Assembly (NCBI GenBank): GCA_934359535.1 | Contig: CAKRLN010000021.1 | Span: 1-16,185 of the forward strand | DNA length: 16,185 nt | Origin: an uncultured Lachnospiraceae bacterium | Lineage (GTDB): Bacteria > Bacillota > Clostridia > Lachnospirales > Lachnospiraceae | Direction: 5' to 3' | Notes under the pieces: generated by a model | The model's input: the letters and a program-made list of their open reading frames with translations, nothing else | Told to the model about the DNA's origin: nothing | Database searches by the model: none | Made by a program: the position numbers and the translations under genes | Part shown: one piece after another, positions 1-7,194 of the stretch | How positions within the stretch are numbered: the stretch's first letter is position 1 | How the letters are laid out: each line of letters starts with the position of its first letter

Positions 1-1202
1 GTGCATACTATTTAGAGCTGTTCCATGGACCGACAATTGCATTTAAGGATATGGCATTATCCATTTTACCTCATTTGTTAATTACATCCGCAAGAAAGAA
101 TCAGGTAAAGAATGATATCGTCATTCTTACTGCAACATCCGGAGATACTGGAAAAGCAGCACTGGCTGGATTTGCAGATGTGGAAGGAACGAAGATCATT
201 GTCTTTTATCCAAAGAACGGAGTCAGCCCGATTCAGGAGAAGCAGATGGTAACCCAGAAGGGAAAAAACACCTATGTTGTTGGAATTAATGGCAATTTCG
301 ACCAGGCACAGACCGGGGTTAAACAGATGTTCAATGATAAGGCAATGGCGGAAGAAATGGACGCGGAAGGCTGCCAGTTCTCCTCTGCCAACTCCATCAA
401 CATCGGACGCCTTGTACCACAGATTGTATATTATGTATATGCATACAGCAAATTATATGCAAATGGCGCAATTGCAAAGGATGAGAAGATTAATGTTGTT
501 GTTCCGACTGGTAACTTTGGAAATATTCTTGCAGCTTTTTATGCAAAGAACATGGGTCTTCCAATTGGAAAATTAATCTGTGCTTCCAATGAGAACAAGG
601 TATTATATGATTTCTTCTCAACCGGAACCTATGATAAGAACAGAGAGTTTATGCTGACCAATTCTCCATCTATGGATATTTTGATCTCTTCGAACTTAGA
701 GCGATTAATTTACCGTATTGCAGGCAATGACGCAGAGAAAAATGCGAAGTTTATGAAGGATCTTACCACGCTTGGCAAGTATGAGATCACAGATGAGATG
801 CGTGTACAGCTTGCGGATTTCTATGGTAATTATACAAGCGAGAAAGAGACCGCAGATGTGATAAGAAGGCTGTATGAGGATACCGGATATATCATTGATA
901 CCCATACTGCTGTTGCAGCCGGTGTCTATGAGAAATACAAAAAGGATACTGGGGATACCGATACAAAGACTGTGATCGCGTCCACAGCAAGCCCATTTAA
1001 GTTCACAAGAAGCGTTATGGATGCCATTGATCATAAATATGACAGTATGGGCGATTTTGAGCTCGTCGATGAATTAAGCAGACTCGGAAATGTAAAGGTT
1101 CCACAAGCAATTGAAGAGATCCGAAGCGCAGAAGTACTGCATGATACAGTATGTGAAGTGGAAGAGATGCCGGATGTTGTACGCCGCATTCTAAAAAAAT
1201 AA
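1..1202 (+). CDS. thrC: Threonine synthase, 5'-truncated by window edge
   Basis: Threonine synthase converts O-phospho-L-homoserine to L-threonine using pyridoxal phosphate (PLP), the last step of Thr synthesis in the cytoplasm. The reading frame is open from base 3, ahead of the first ATG at 51, so the gene begins outside the window and ATG 51 is not its start. Bases 3-50 encode the family's active-site block YLELFHGPTIAFKDMA; the Lys codon at 45-47 is the PLP Schiff-base lysine. Next come the TATSGDTGKAALAGF block (PLP-phosphate and substrate site) and VVPTGNFGNILAAFYAK. About 399 codons are present; the family is usually near 490-500 residues, so roughly 95 N-terminal residues are missing. 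The gene ends at TAA 1200-1202 and converges on the next gene across a shared hairpin. Identification rests on fold-type II motifs in the order expected for ThrC. Confidence 0.96.
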   Translation, partial: AYYLELFHGPTIAFKDMALSILPHLLITSARKNQVKNDIVILTATSGDTGKAALAGFADVEGTKIIVFYPKNGVSPIQEKQMVTQKGKNTYVVGINGNFDQAQTGVKQMFNDKAMAEEMDAEGCQFSSANSINIGRLVPQIVYYVYAYSKLYANGAIAKDEKINVVVPTGNFGNILAAFYAKNMGLPIGKLICASNENKVLYDFFSTGTYDKNREFMLTNSPSMDILISSNLERLIYRIAGNDAEKNAKFMKDLTTLGKYEITDEMRVQLADFYGNYTSEKETADVIRRLYEDTGYIIDTHTAVAAGVYEKYKKDTGDTDTKTVIASTASPFKFTRSVMDAIDHKYDSMGDFELVDELSRLGNVKVPQAIEEIRSAEVLHDTVCEVEEMPDVVRRILKK

Positions 1203-1222
1203 ATATACTGGATAGATATGAA

Positions 1223-1252
1223 AAACCCTGCCGAATAAAACCGGCAGGGTTT
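1223..1252. terminator. Bidirectional intrinsic terminator between convergent genes
   Basis: An 11-bp perfect stem (1223-1233 with 1242-1252) encloses an 8-nt loop. Read on the minus strand the stem is followed by a T5 run (complement of A1221-1225), so it best terminates the minus-strand gene ending at 1281. On the plus strand it lies 20 nt after the thrC stop and is followed only by TTTATG, a weaker tail. Confidence 0.85.
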
Positions 1253-1280
1253 ATGTGTGTAATTGGATGTCTGAAATGGA

Positions 1281-2165
1281 TTATAAAAATTCAATAATCA
1301 GGTAAATGGTTCCAAATGAGAACATAACCGGAAACTGATAAGCGGTATGGTCAAAGGTTAATAGTGTATCCGGACAGTGCTCTAACGCATGCAGTGATAA
1401 CTCGCAGGAACGGTCGTTTGACATATTGACAGCAAAGAGACCGTTGTGGAGGTTTAAGAAATCATCAAGAGATGCTTCTACATATTCGTCAAATTCGGTA
1501 AAGCTTTCATTTGCATACCGGGACGCAAATGAAATCGCGGTATCCTTGTCCATATCCAGATAGGAATTTAATGAACAATTTCCGGATAATTTCTGGCTTG
1601 TAGCGATCCGGGTAGGAAATTCCGTACATTCAGATACCGGAAGCGGTGTGAAATCCTCTCCAATAAAACGGATAAAATTATTAAACAGCAGACGGATATA
1701 ATCTTTGCCAAATTCCATAACTGGTTTGTCAGAAAGATCAAAAAAGTGCTCAAACAAATGACGGATATTATCCTGTTTGGGATCAGCAAGGTCAAGCTCA
1801 TACAATTCATTCAGGGAACGGTAATCTGCAATCATATTCTCAAGATCGGCATTCGTGAGAACTCCATTATCGCAAAGTGCCTGTCCAAGCAGCAGAAAAT
1901 CAGGCGTCTGCATCTTTAAAAGCTCTAGGACCTCATCGCTTGTCAGATATCCGTGTTCGATCGCAAGTTCTCCGAATTTGCGGTCTTCATGTGTCTGCAG
2001 AATGATAATCTGATCAACCTCAGAGGCTGTCATATAGCCAGCATGGATTGCGAGTGTTCCGAGACGGATGTGGGATTTTGCCTGAGTCTGCATCGCATCA
2101 AACAATTGCTCTTTTGTAATATAGTTATGGGAGAGCAGATAATTTCCGAAAAACTGTGTATACAT
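1281..2165 (-). CDS. Four-repeat MshEN-like protein with CheX-like C-terminal domain
   Basis: A 294-residue soluble protein with no signal peptide or membrane segment. Residues 6-115 hold four copies of a 24-residue motif of the form (R/K)-(L/F)-G-x-L-(3)-x-G-(Y/V)-(L/M)-T-x-x-(E/D)-(V/L)-x6-Q. The Phe/Leu-Gly dipeptides fall at 6-7, 35-36, 64-65 and 93-94, an exact 29-residue period. That matches MshEN domains (GspE N-terminal type), whose paired 24-residue motifs with 5-residue spacers bind c-di-GMP. The best copies are repeats 2 (R34-L35-G36) and 3 (K63-F64-G65). Residues ~148-294 resemble CheX/CheC-type phosphatases: D235-F-L-N238-L-H-N241-G sits where those proteins carry E-x-x-N. It follows a CheY-like receiver by 5 nt, so it probably acts on that partner. 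c-di-GMP binding and phosphatase activity are inferred. Sure of the repeats, moderately sure of CheX homology. Confidence 0.72.
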   Translation of the reverse strand: MYTQFFGNYLLSHNYITKEQLFDAMQTQAKSHIRLGTLAIHAGYMTASEVDQIIILQTHEDRKFGELAIEHGYLTSDEVLELLKMQTPDFLLLGQALCDNGVLTNADLENMIADYRSLNELYELDLADPKQDNIRHLFEHFFDLSDKPVMEFGKDYIRLLFNNFIRFIGEDFTPLPVSECTEFPTRIATSQKLSGNCSLNSYLDMDKDTAISFASRYANESFTEFDEYVEASLDDFLNLHNGLFAVNMSNDRSCELSLHALEHCPDTLLTFDHTAYQFPVMFSFGTIYLIIEFL

Positions 2166-2170
2166 ATGTA

Positions 2171-2548
2171 TTATCTCCCTTCCAGATATTTATTTACGAT
2201 CGAAATGATCTGTTCTTTATTGAATGGTTTCTGGACAAAATCCTTTGCCCCTAATTCGATTGCTGCTTTTAACTGGGACATTGTGCCAAGCGAGGAAACC
2301 ATGATAATTAAAGCGCCTGGATCGAATGAAGTGATGGCACGTACGGTTTCGATTCCGTCCTGCTTTGGCATTACAATATCCATAAATACAATATCCGGCT
2401 TAAACTCCTTATATTTTGAAGCAGCATCCACTCCATCTGCAGCTTCGTAGAAAACGGGGGTGCCCAATGTCGAAATTACGTCCTTTAGCTGCTTTCTTGC
2501 TAAAATGGAATCATCACAAATTAAAACACTGATATCTTCGATCCTCAT
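2171..2548 (-). CDS. Stand-alone CheY-like response regulator receiver
   Basis: A 125-residue single receiver domain without an output domain. The full phosphorylation site is present: acidic pair D12-D13, phosphoacceptor D57 in FMDIVMPKQDG, switch residue S85 and K107 in the QKPF loop. With no DNA-binding domain, output must go through protein-protein contact, as in CheY, or the protein may act as a phosphate sink. A good ribosome binding site (AGAGAGG on the minus strand) precedes ATG 2548. It is the first gene of a two-gene unit: the CheX-like gene starts 5 nt after its stop, and the pairing is that of a CheY with a dedicated phosphatase. No chemotaxis kinase, receptor or flagellar gene is in the window, so a chemotaxis role is not shown and the partner kinase is unknown. 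Confidence 0.92.
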   Translation of the reverse strand: MRIEDISVLICDDSILARKQLKDVISTLGTPVFYEAADGVDAASKYKEFKPDIVFMDIVMPKQDGIETVRAITSFDPGALIIMVSSLGTMSQLKAAIELGAKDFVQKPFNKEQIISIVNKYLEGR

Positions 2549-2852
2549 ATAACAAACCTCTCTTCGTATAAGTTGTACAATAAATATAATTATATATTAC
2601 ACTATTCAGCAAAAATTATCAATGCTTTAAAACATTTGCATCCAGGAAACGACATGATTTATAATAATGTTGTTATCGTTTTACACGCGCAATTCGCAAA
2701 ACGCACGTACTGTGCTTTTTTGCTGCTGCATAGCTTTAACATAAAACAAATGACAGATTTCAGCGAATATTCACATACCTGTCACAGAAAGCCGGTATGT
2801 TAATATTGCAAAGCAGATCAATCGAGAAAAAACGATTACAGGAGAATATGCT
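2549..2852. other. Divergent intergenic spacer with promoter, small hairpin and inverted repeat
   Basis: This 304-nt AT-rich spacer separates the CheY-like gene (-) from the OmpR-type regulator (+). It holds the minus-strand promoter at 2594-2622. It also has a small terminator-like hairpin on the plus strand (GCAC 2703-2706 with GTGC 2712-2715, loop GTACT, then T6 at 2716-2721), and a 7-bp inverted repeat, ACATACC 2773-2779 and GGTATGT 2794-2800. A 76-codon frame at 2573-2803 has no ribosome binding site and runs through these elements, so I do not call it a gene. No consensus plus-strand promoter was found; TAATAT at 2801-2806 is the best -10 candidate. Confidence 0.6.
2594..2622 (-). promoter_or_regulatory. 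Sigma-A-type promoter for the CheY-like/CheX-like unit
   Basis: On the minus strand, TTGATA (2617-2622) and TAATAT (2594-2599) are separated by exactly 17 bp. The predicted start near 2587 leaves a leader of about 38 nt containing the ribosome binding site of the receiver gene. Confidence 0.7.
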
Positions 2853-3527
2853 ATGGAAAAAATATTAGTTGTTGATGATGAGGAAAAGATCAGACAGATC
2901 ATCCGGAAATACGGAGAATTTGAAGGCTATGAGATCTATGAGGCACAGAATGGGATGGAGGCAGTCATGCTCTGCCGGGAGCATGATTATGATGTGATTA
3001 TCATGGATGTCATGATGCCGGAGCTTGACGGATTTTCCGCCTGCCGGGAGATTAAAAAGACAAAGGACATTCCGGTTATTATGCTGTCTGCAAGAGGAGA
3101 GGAGTATGACCGCATCCATGGTTTTGAGATCGGGATTGACGATTATGTTGTCAAACCATTTTCCCCGAAAGAGCTTATGATGCGTGTGAAGGTTGTGATA
3201 AGCAGAAATTCTGCTAAGACGAAAGAACAGGCACATGAAGTATTCGAACGGGAAGGCCTGAAGGTGGATTTTACAGAACGTACAGTTTCCATCGATGGAG
3301 AGCGGGTCAATATGTCCCCAAAGGAATATGAGCTTTTATTTTACCTTGTAAAAAACCGGAATATTGCACTGGAGCGGGAACGGCTTATTACGGAAGTCTG
3401 GGGGTATGATTATTATGGGGATGACCGGACGCTCGATACCCATATCAAGCTGCTTCGGGGCAGTCTTGGAGAATACCGTAAATATCTGGTTACACTGAGA
3501 GGAGTTGGATATCGGTTTGAGGCATGA
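2853..3527 (+). CDS. OmpR/PhoB-family response regulator
   Basis: A 224-residue two-domain transcription factor of the usual family length. The N-terminal receiver (about 1-118) has acidic residues D8-D9-E10, phosphoacceptor D52 in MDVMMPELDG, switch S79 and K101 in VKPFSP. The C-terminal winged helix (about 128-222) has the OmpR signatures MSPKEYELLFYLVKN, the recognition-helix region DDRTLDTHIKLLRGSLG and the closing TLRGVGYRFEA. The start is supported by AGGAG at 2840-2844, 8 nt before the ATG. The downstream kinase overlaps its 3' end, so the two are co-translated and form a cognate pair. Target genes cannot be told from sequence; the 7-bp inverted repeat just upstream (2773-2800) is a possible autoregulatory site. 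Confidence 0.94.
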   Translation: MEKILVVDDEEKIRQIIRKYGEFEGYEIYEAQNGMEAVMLCREHDYDVIIMDVMMPELDGFSACREIKKTKDIPVIMLSARGEEYDRIHGFEIGIDDYVVKPFSPKELMMRVKVVISRNSAKTKEQAHEVFEREGLKVDFTERTVSIDGERVNMSPKEYELLFYLVKNRNIALERERLITEVWGYDYYGDDRTLDTHIKLLRGSLGEYRKYLVTLRGVGYRFEA

Positions 3528-5097
3528 AAAAATCAGTATTAAATGGAAAATCTTTTTGTATCTTTTCATATTTACCGGATGCCTGCTGCTGCTTCTGTGG
3601 TTATTCCAAATCGTCTATCTGGACGAGTTTTATAAGCTGATCACAAAAAATACGGCGAAGTCTGTTGAGCAGGAGGCATTAACGATCTTAGCTTCGGATT
3701 CGGAGGGAAAGGAAGATGCCTTAGATGAGCTTGCCGCCAGAAATAATGTGACTATTTATGTGACGGATACATCTGGAAATGCGATTTATAATTGTGAATA
3801 CATTGCGACAACCAAAATGACAACACTTCCGGAAGAGGAATTTAAGCGTTATTATGAAGAGGCAGTACAAAATGGTGGCAGCACGATAATTGAATTTGAG
3901 GGAAGCCGTAACAAGACCTTTGAAAAGGAAGAGAGAACTCCGGATGTCTTGGATACGGAAAGTACAGAATCTGCTTCAGATTTAGCGGCAGCAAAAACAG
4001 AGGGCAAAACTCCGCCAGAGCCTCCGAAGGATGACGGCTTTATCCAGAATCATGGACAGGAGATGGCAGAAAGTATTATTTATGTTGATGTGACATCCAG
4101 TGATGGGGCAGACTGTGTTTTAATGGTTAATACCGTATTGACACCGGTCAGTGCTACCGTAGATACACTCCGGATCCAGATGATCTGGATTACACTTGTA
4201 ATGATTGCATTGTCTCTTGTCATTGCGCTTATTCTTTCAAAAAAGATTTCCAAATCGATGATCCGTGTCAATGAATCTGCCAAGCAGCTTGCAAAGGGAA
4301 ACTTTGGTGTTACATTTGAAGGAAAGGATTACCGGGAAATTGCAGAGCTGTCAGATACTTTAAATTATACCGCAGCAGAGCTTGGAAAAAATGAATCCCT
4401 AAAGCGGGAGCTGATTGCAAATGTCTCGCATGATCTCAGGACACCGCTTACAATGATTATTGCATATGCAGAGGTTATGCGTGATCTTCCTGGCGAAAAT
4501 ACACCGGAAAACGTTCAGGTTGTCATCGATGAGGCAAAGCGTCTGACGAATCTTGTGAATGATATGTTAGATCTTTCCAAGCTTCAGGCGGGAGCTCTTG
4601 TGATGGATGCTTCGGTGTTTAATCTGACCAACAGTATAAAGAAGGTATTTGAGCGTTATAACAAGCTAAAAGAACAGGATGGCTATACGATCGACTTCGA
4701 TTATCAGGAGGAGGTTTTTATCTGTGCAGATGAATTTAAGATTTTTCAGGTCATCTATAACCTGGTTAATAATGCGATCAATTATACCGGAGAGGACAAA
4801 CGAGTGCTTGTTCGCCAGTTAATCAGGGAGGATGGGGAAACCGTCCGGATTGAAGTGATCGACTCCGGAGAGGGCATTGATGAAGAACATCTTCCTTATG
4901 TATGGGACCGTTATTATAAGGTGGACAAAAATCATAAACGGGCAGTTATGGGAACCGGACTTGGGCTTTCTATTGTAAAAAATATTTTGGATCTGCATCA
5001 TGCAAGGTATGGCGTGGAAAGCATTGTATCGGTCGGATCAAAGTTCTGGTTTGAGCTTCCGGTGTCAAAAGAGCAGACAGAAGAAGCAGTATTATAA
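3517..5097 (+). CDS. Membrane sensor histidine kinase (HisKA/HATPase), TTG start
   Basis: The membrane kinase partner of the preceding regulator, about 526 residues. Order: TM1 (~12-34), an extracytoplasmic sensor region (~35-218) with an acidic, Pro-rich stretch near its end (PPEPPKDD), TM2 (~221-243), HAMP linker (~243-295), HisKA dimerisation domain with the phosphorylated His305 in SHDLRTPL, then the ATP-binding domain. In the last, the N box contains N415 and N418-N419, the G1 box is DSGEGI (449-454) and the G2 box is GTGLGLSIV (479-487). No in-frame ATG exists near the overlap. TTG 3517, 12 nt after AGAGGAG (3498-3504), is preferred over TTG 3505, which abuts that site with no spacing. 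The ATG at 3524 is in another frame. The gene overlaps the regulator by 11 nt. The signal sensed is unknown. Confidence 0.93.
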   Translation: MRHEKISIKWKIFLYLFIFTGCLLLLLWLFQIVYLDEFYKLITKNTAKSVEQEALTILASDSEGKEDALDELAARNNVTIYVTDTSGNAIYNCEYIATTKMTTLPEEEFKRYYEEAVQNGGSTIIEFEGSRNKTFEKEERTPDVLDTESTESASDLAAAKTEGKTPPEPPKDDGFIQNHGQEMAESIIYVDVTSSDGADCVLMVNTVLTPVSATVDTLRIQMIWITLVMIALSLVIALILSKKISKSMIRVNESAKQLAKGNFGVTFEGKDYREIAELSDTLNYTAAELGKNESLKRELIANVSHDLRTPLTMIIAYAEVMRDLPGENTPENVQVVIDEAKRLTNLVNDMLDLSKLQAGALVMDASVFNLTNSIKKVFERYNKLKEQDGYTIDFDYQEEVFICADEFKIFQVIYNLVNNAINYTGEDKRVLVRQLIREDGETVRIEVIDSGEGIDEEHLPYVWDRYYKVDKNHKRAVMGTGLGLSIVKNILDLHHARYGVESIVSVGSKFWFELPVSKEQTEEAVL

Positions 5098-5106
5098 AAA
5101 TATAAC

Positions 5107-5145
5107 ATGCAAAAAAGTCCTGTAAAGAACAGGACTTTTTTGCAT
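5107..5145. terminator. Bidirectional intrinsic terminator
   Basis: A perfect 17-bp stem (5107-5123 with 5129-5145) closes a 5-nt AAAGA loop. The arms carry A6 (5111-5116) and T6 (5136-5141), so both strands form a GC-rich hairpin core followed by U6. It lies 9 nt after the kinase stop and just past the 3' end of the converging citrate synthase gene, serving both. Confidence 0.93.
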
Positions 5146-5155
5146 ATAGAAAAAT

Positions 5156-6523
5156 TTATTTCCGGTCATCCGGTGCAACATAGGTGCGGTGATGTCCGAC
5201 ATATTTGTAAGCAGGACGCATGATCTTATTGCTGTAGGATAATTCCTCAATGCGGTGTGCGCTCCAGCCTGCAATACGCGCAATTGCAAAGATCGGCGTA
5301 TAAAGCTCAACCGGAAGATCTAACATGTTGTAAGCAAATCCACTAAAGAAATCGACGTTCGGACTGACACCTTTATAGATTTTACGTTCCTCAGCGATAA
5401 TCTGCGGTGCAAGACGTTCAACATTTGCATAAAGCTTAAATTCATCCTCGCGTCCTTTTTCCGCAGAAAGCCGTTCTACGAAGCTTCTAAAGATCACAGC
5501 TCTTGGATCTGAAAGAGAATAAACTGCATGTCCCATTCCGTAGATCAGTCCAGCATGATCGAATGCCTCTTTGTGTAGAAGCGCGGTCAGGTAACGGCTG
5601 ATTTCTTCATCATCGTTCCAGTCGTGTACATGTGCTTTCAGATCATCAAACATTTTGATTACCTTGATATTGGCACCACCGTGACGAGGTCCCTTTAAAG
5701 AGCCGATTGCAGCTGCGATTGCAGAATATGTATCAGTTCCGGAAGAAGATACCAGATGGGTCGTAAAGGTAGAGTTATTACCTCCACCGTGTTCCATATG
5801 AAGAATCAGCGCAGTATCCAAAAGCTTTGCTTCTAGTGGTGTAAATTTGGAATCCGGACGTAACAGATGCAGAATATTTTCGGCAGTGGAATATTCCGGG
5901 ATCGGATTGTGGATAAAAAGACTCTGTCCTTCATGGTAATGATTGTATGCCTGGTAGCCATAAACAGAAAGCTGTGGGAAGAGGCTGATTAACTGCAGGC
6001 ATTGACGGAGTACATTTGGAAGAGAGATGTCATCGGCTCTGTCATCGTAGGAATAAAGCGTAAGCACACTGCGGGCAAGCGTATTCATCATATCGTTGCT
6101 TGGCGCTTTCATGATGATGTCGCGCACAAAGCTTGTTGGAAGTGTACGGTAATGGCTGAGCAGACCGATAAATTCACTTAGCTGTTCTTTTGTCGGAAGC
6201 TCCCCGAATAACAGAAGATAGGTGCATTCTTCAAATCCAAAATGATTGCGATCGCCCATTCCCAAGATCAGATCCTTGACGTTATATCCCCGATAATAAA
6301 GCTGTCCGTCTGCAGGTACCTGTCTGCCATCGACAAGCTTCATTGCACAGACGTCGGAAATTTCAGTAAGACCGACTAAAACACCTTTACCATTCAGATC
6401 ACGGAGTCCGCGTTTTACATCATAGGTGGTGTAATCTGCCGGATTAATGGTTGCTGTTTTCTGACATAAGCTGGCCAGATGATTGATTTGTGGTGTTATT
6501 TCACTAAATGGATTTGTTCCCAT
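5156..6523 (-). CDS. gltA: Citrate synthase
   Basis: Condenses oxaloacetate and acetyl-CoA to citrate, the entry step of the TCA cycle; in fermenting Clostridia this usually feeds 2-oxoglutarate and glutamate synthesis. The catalytic triad of the citrate/2-methylcitrate synthase family is complete: H281 in GPRHGGAN, H332 in GMGHAVYSLSDPRA and D391 in SPNVDFFSGF. R341 and the MEHGGGNNSTF block (243-253) are also conserved. At 455 residues it is somewhat longer than the roughly 430-residue E. coli type and has no organelle-like leader. The residue after H332 is Ala, where many homologues have Arg (GHRVYK). AGGAGG lies 7 nt before ATG 6523 on the minus strand. It is monocistronic, with its own promoter and terminator. 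A 2-methylcitrate synthase cannot be excluded, but no prp genes are near. Confidence 0.93.
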   Translation of the reverse strand: MGTNPFSEITPQINHLASLCQKTATINPADYTTYDVKRGLRDLNGKGVLVGLTEISDVCAMKLVDGRQVPADGQLYYRGYNVKDLILGMGDRNHFGFEECTYLLLFGELPTKEQLSEFIGLLSHYRTLPTSFVRDIIMKAPSNDMMNTLARSVLTLYSYDDRADDISLPNVLRQCLQLISLFPQLSVYGYQAYNHYHEGQSLFIHNPIPEYSTAENILHLLRPDSKFTPLEAKLLDTALILHMEHGGGNNSTFTTHLVSSSGTDTYSAIAAAIGSLKGPRHGGANIKVIKMFDDLKAHVHDWNDDEEISRYLTALLHKEAFDHAGLIYGMGHAVYSLSDPRAVIFRSFVERLSAEKGREDEFKLYANVERLAPQIIAEERKIYKGVSPNVDFFSGFAYNMLDLPVELYTPIFAIARIAGWSAHRIEELSYSNKIMRPAYKYVGHHRTYVAPDDRK

Positions 6524-6550
6524 GTTTTACCTCCTTGCATTTATAAAAAA

Positions 6551-6579
6551 ATTCTATCAAATATTGTTTCTTAAAACAA
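6551..6579 (-). promoter_or_regulatory. Promoter of the citrate synthase gene
   Basis: On the minus strand, TTGTTT (6574-6579) and TAGAAT (6551-6556) are 17 bp apart. The predicted start near 6544 gives a short leader of about 21 nt that contains the AGGAGG ribosome binding site. Confidence 0.6.
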
Positions 6580-6695
6580 GGGATATTTTTCCCTCTTTAT
6601 GAAAAATTTATGAAATGCAGACAAATAGCGTGGAATTTTTGCGGTAATTCCTGTAATATATTAGGTAATAGCACGAGGAAGAGAAGGTGGTTTTT

Positions 6696-7115
6696 ATGAA
6701 AACAGTGACCGATCAAAAGCTTTGCAGCCTTGCGATAGAAGCAAAGAAATTTTCCTATTCGCCATATTCCAGATTTCGGGTTGGTGCAGCGCTTCTTACC
6801 ACAGATGGAACAGTTTATCAGGGCTGTAATATTGAAAATGCAGCATTTACCCCGACAAATTGTGCAGAACGGACGGCTTTTTTTAAAGCAATATCGGATG
6901 GAAAAAAAAGCTTTCAGGCGATCGCGATAAGCGGTGATGCGAAGGAGTATCTTTATCCATGCGGGGTATGCCGGCAGGTTATGATAGAATTTTGTGATCC
7001 GGACACATTCCGGATACTGCTTGTTAAACCAGATGGAACCTATAAAGAACATACGCTTTCTGAACTGCTGCCAGGCGCATTTACGAAAGAGGAAATGCAA
7101 AAGGGTGTGCGTTAA
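6696..7115 (+). CDS. cdd: Cytidine deaminase
   Basis: Hydrolytic deamination of cytidine and deoxycytidine to uridine and deoxyuridine in pyrimidine salvage. The 139-residue length fits the homotetrameric small-subunit class. The zinc site is complete: C56-A-E58 (zinc ligand and catalytic Glu) and P88-C89-G-V-C92-R-Q (two further Cys ligands). The substrate-binding G-C-N45-I-E47-N-A block and the N-terminal SPYSRFRVGAAL block are also present. ATG 6696 is chosen because AGGTGG (6685-6690) lies 5 nt upstream; an in-frame GTG at 6687 would overlap that site. It is divergent from citrate synthase. A possible weak promoter is TGGAAT 6631-6636 with TAATAT 6654-6659, 17 bp apart. No terminator is obvious after it, and the 6S RNA promoter follows within 50 nt. 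Confidence 0.95.
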   Translation: MKTVTDQKLCSLAIEAKKFSYSPYSRFRVGAALLTTDGTVYQGCNIENAAFTPTNCAERTAFFKAISDGKKSFQAIAISGDAKEYLYPCGVCRQVMIEFCDPDTFRILLVKPDGTYKEHTLSELLPGAFTKEEMQKGVR

Positions 7116-7158
7116 GAATATTTTTTCTGTTATGGCAAAAAGTAACTTGAATTTGTGA

Positions 7159-7187
7159 TTGAATTTTGAAGATACTTAAAGTATAAT
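7159..7187 (+). promoter_or_regulatory. Strong promoter of the 6S RNA
   Basis: TTGAAT (7159-7164), a 17-bp spacer and a perfect TATAAT (7182-7187). The predicted transcription start near 7194-7196 falls directly at the base of the 6S RNA closing stem. Confidence 0.8.
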
Positions 7188-7194
7188 AAGAGCA

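Noticed and set aside
51..53. ATG 51 as the start of threonine synthase
   Set aside because: The frame is open back to base 3 and those codons encode the conserved PLP-lysine block, so the gene begins outside the window.
2573..2803. 76-codon plus-strand open frame in the divergent spacer
   Set aside because: No ribosome binding site, composition unlike neighbouring genes (Lys/Asn/Tyr/His-rich), and it runs through the opposing promoter, a hairpin and an inverted repeat.
6597..7100. Minus-strand 167-codon frame over cdd
   Set aside because: Antisense to a clear cytidine deaminase; Cys/Phe/Lys-rich translation typical of a shadow frame.
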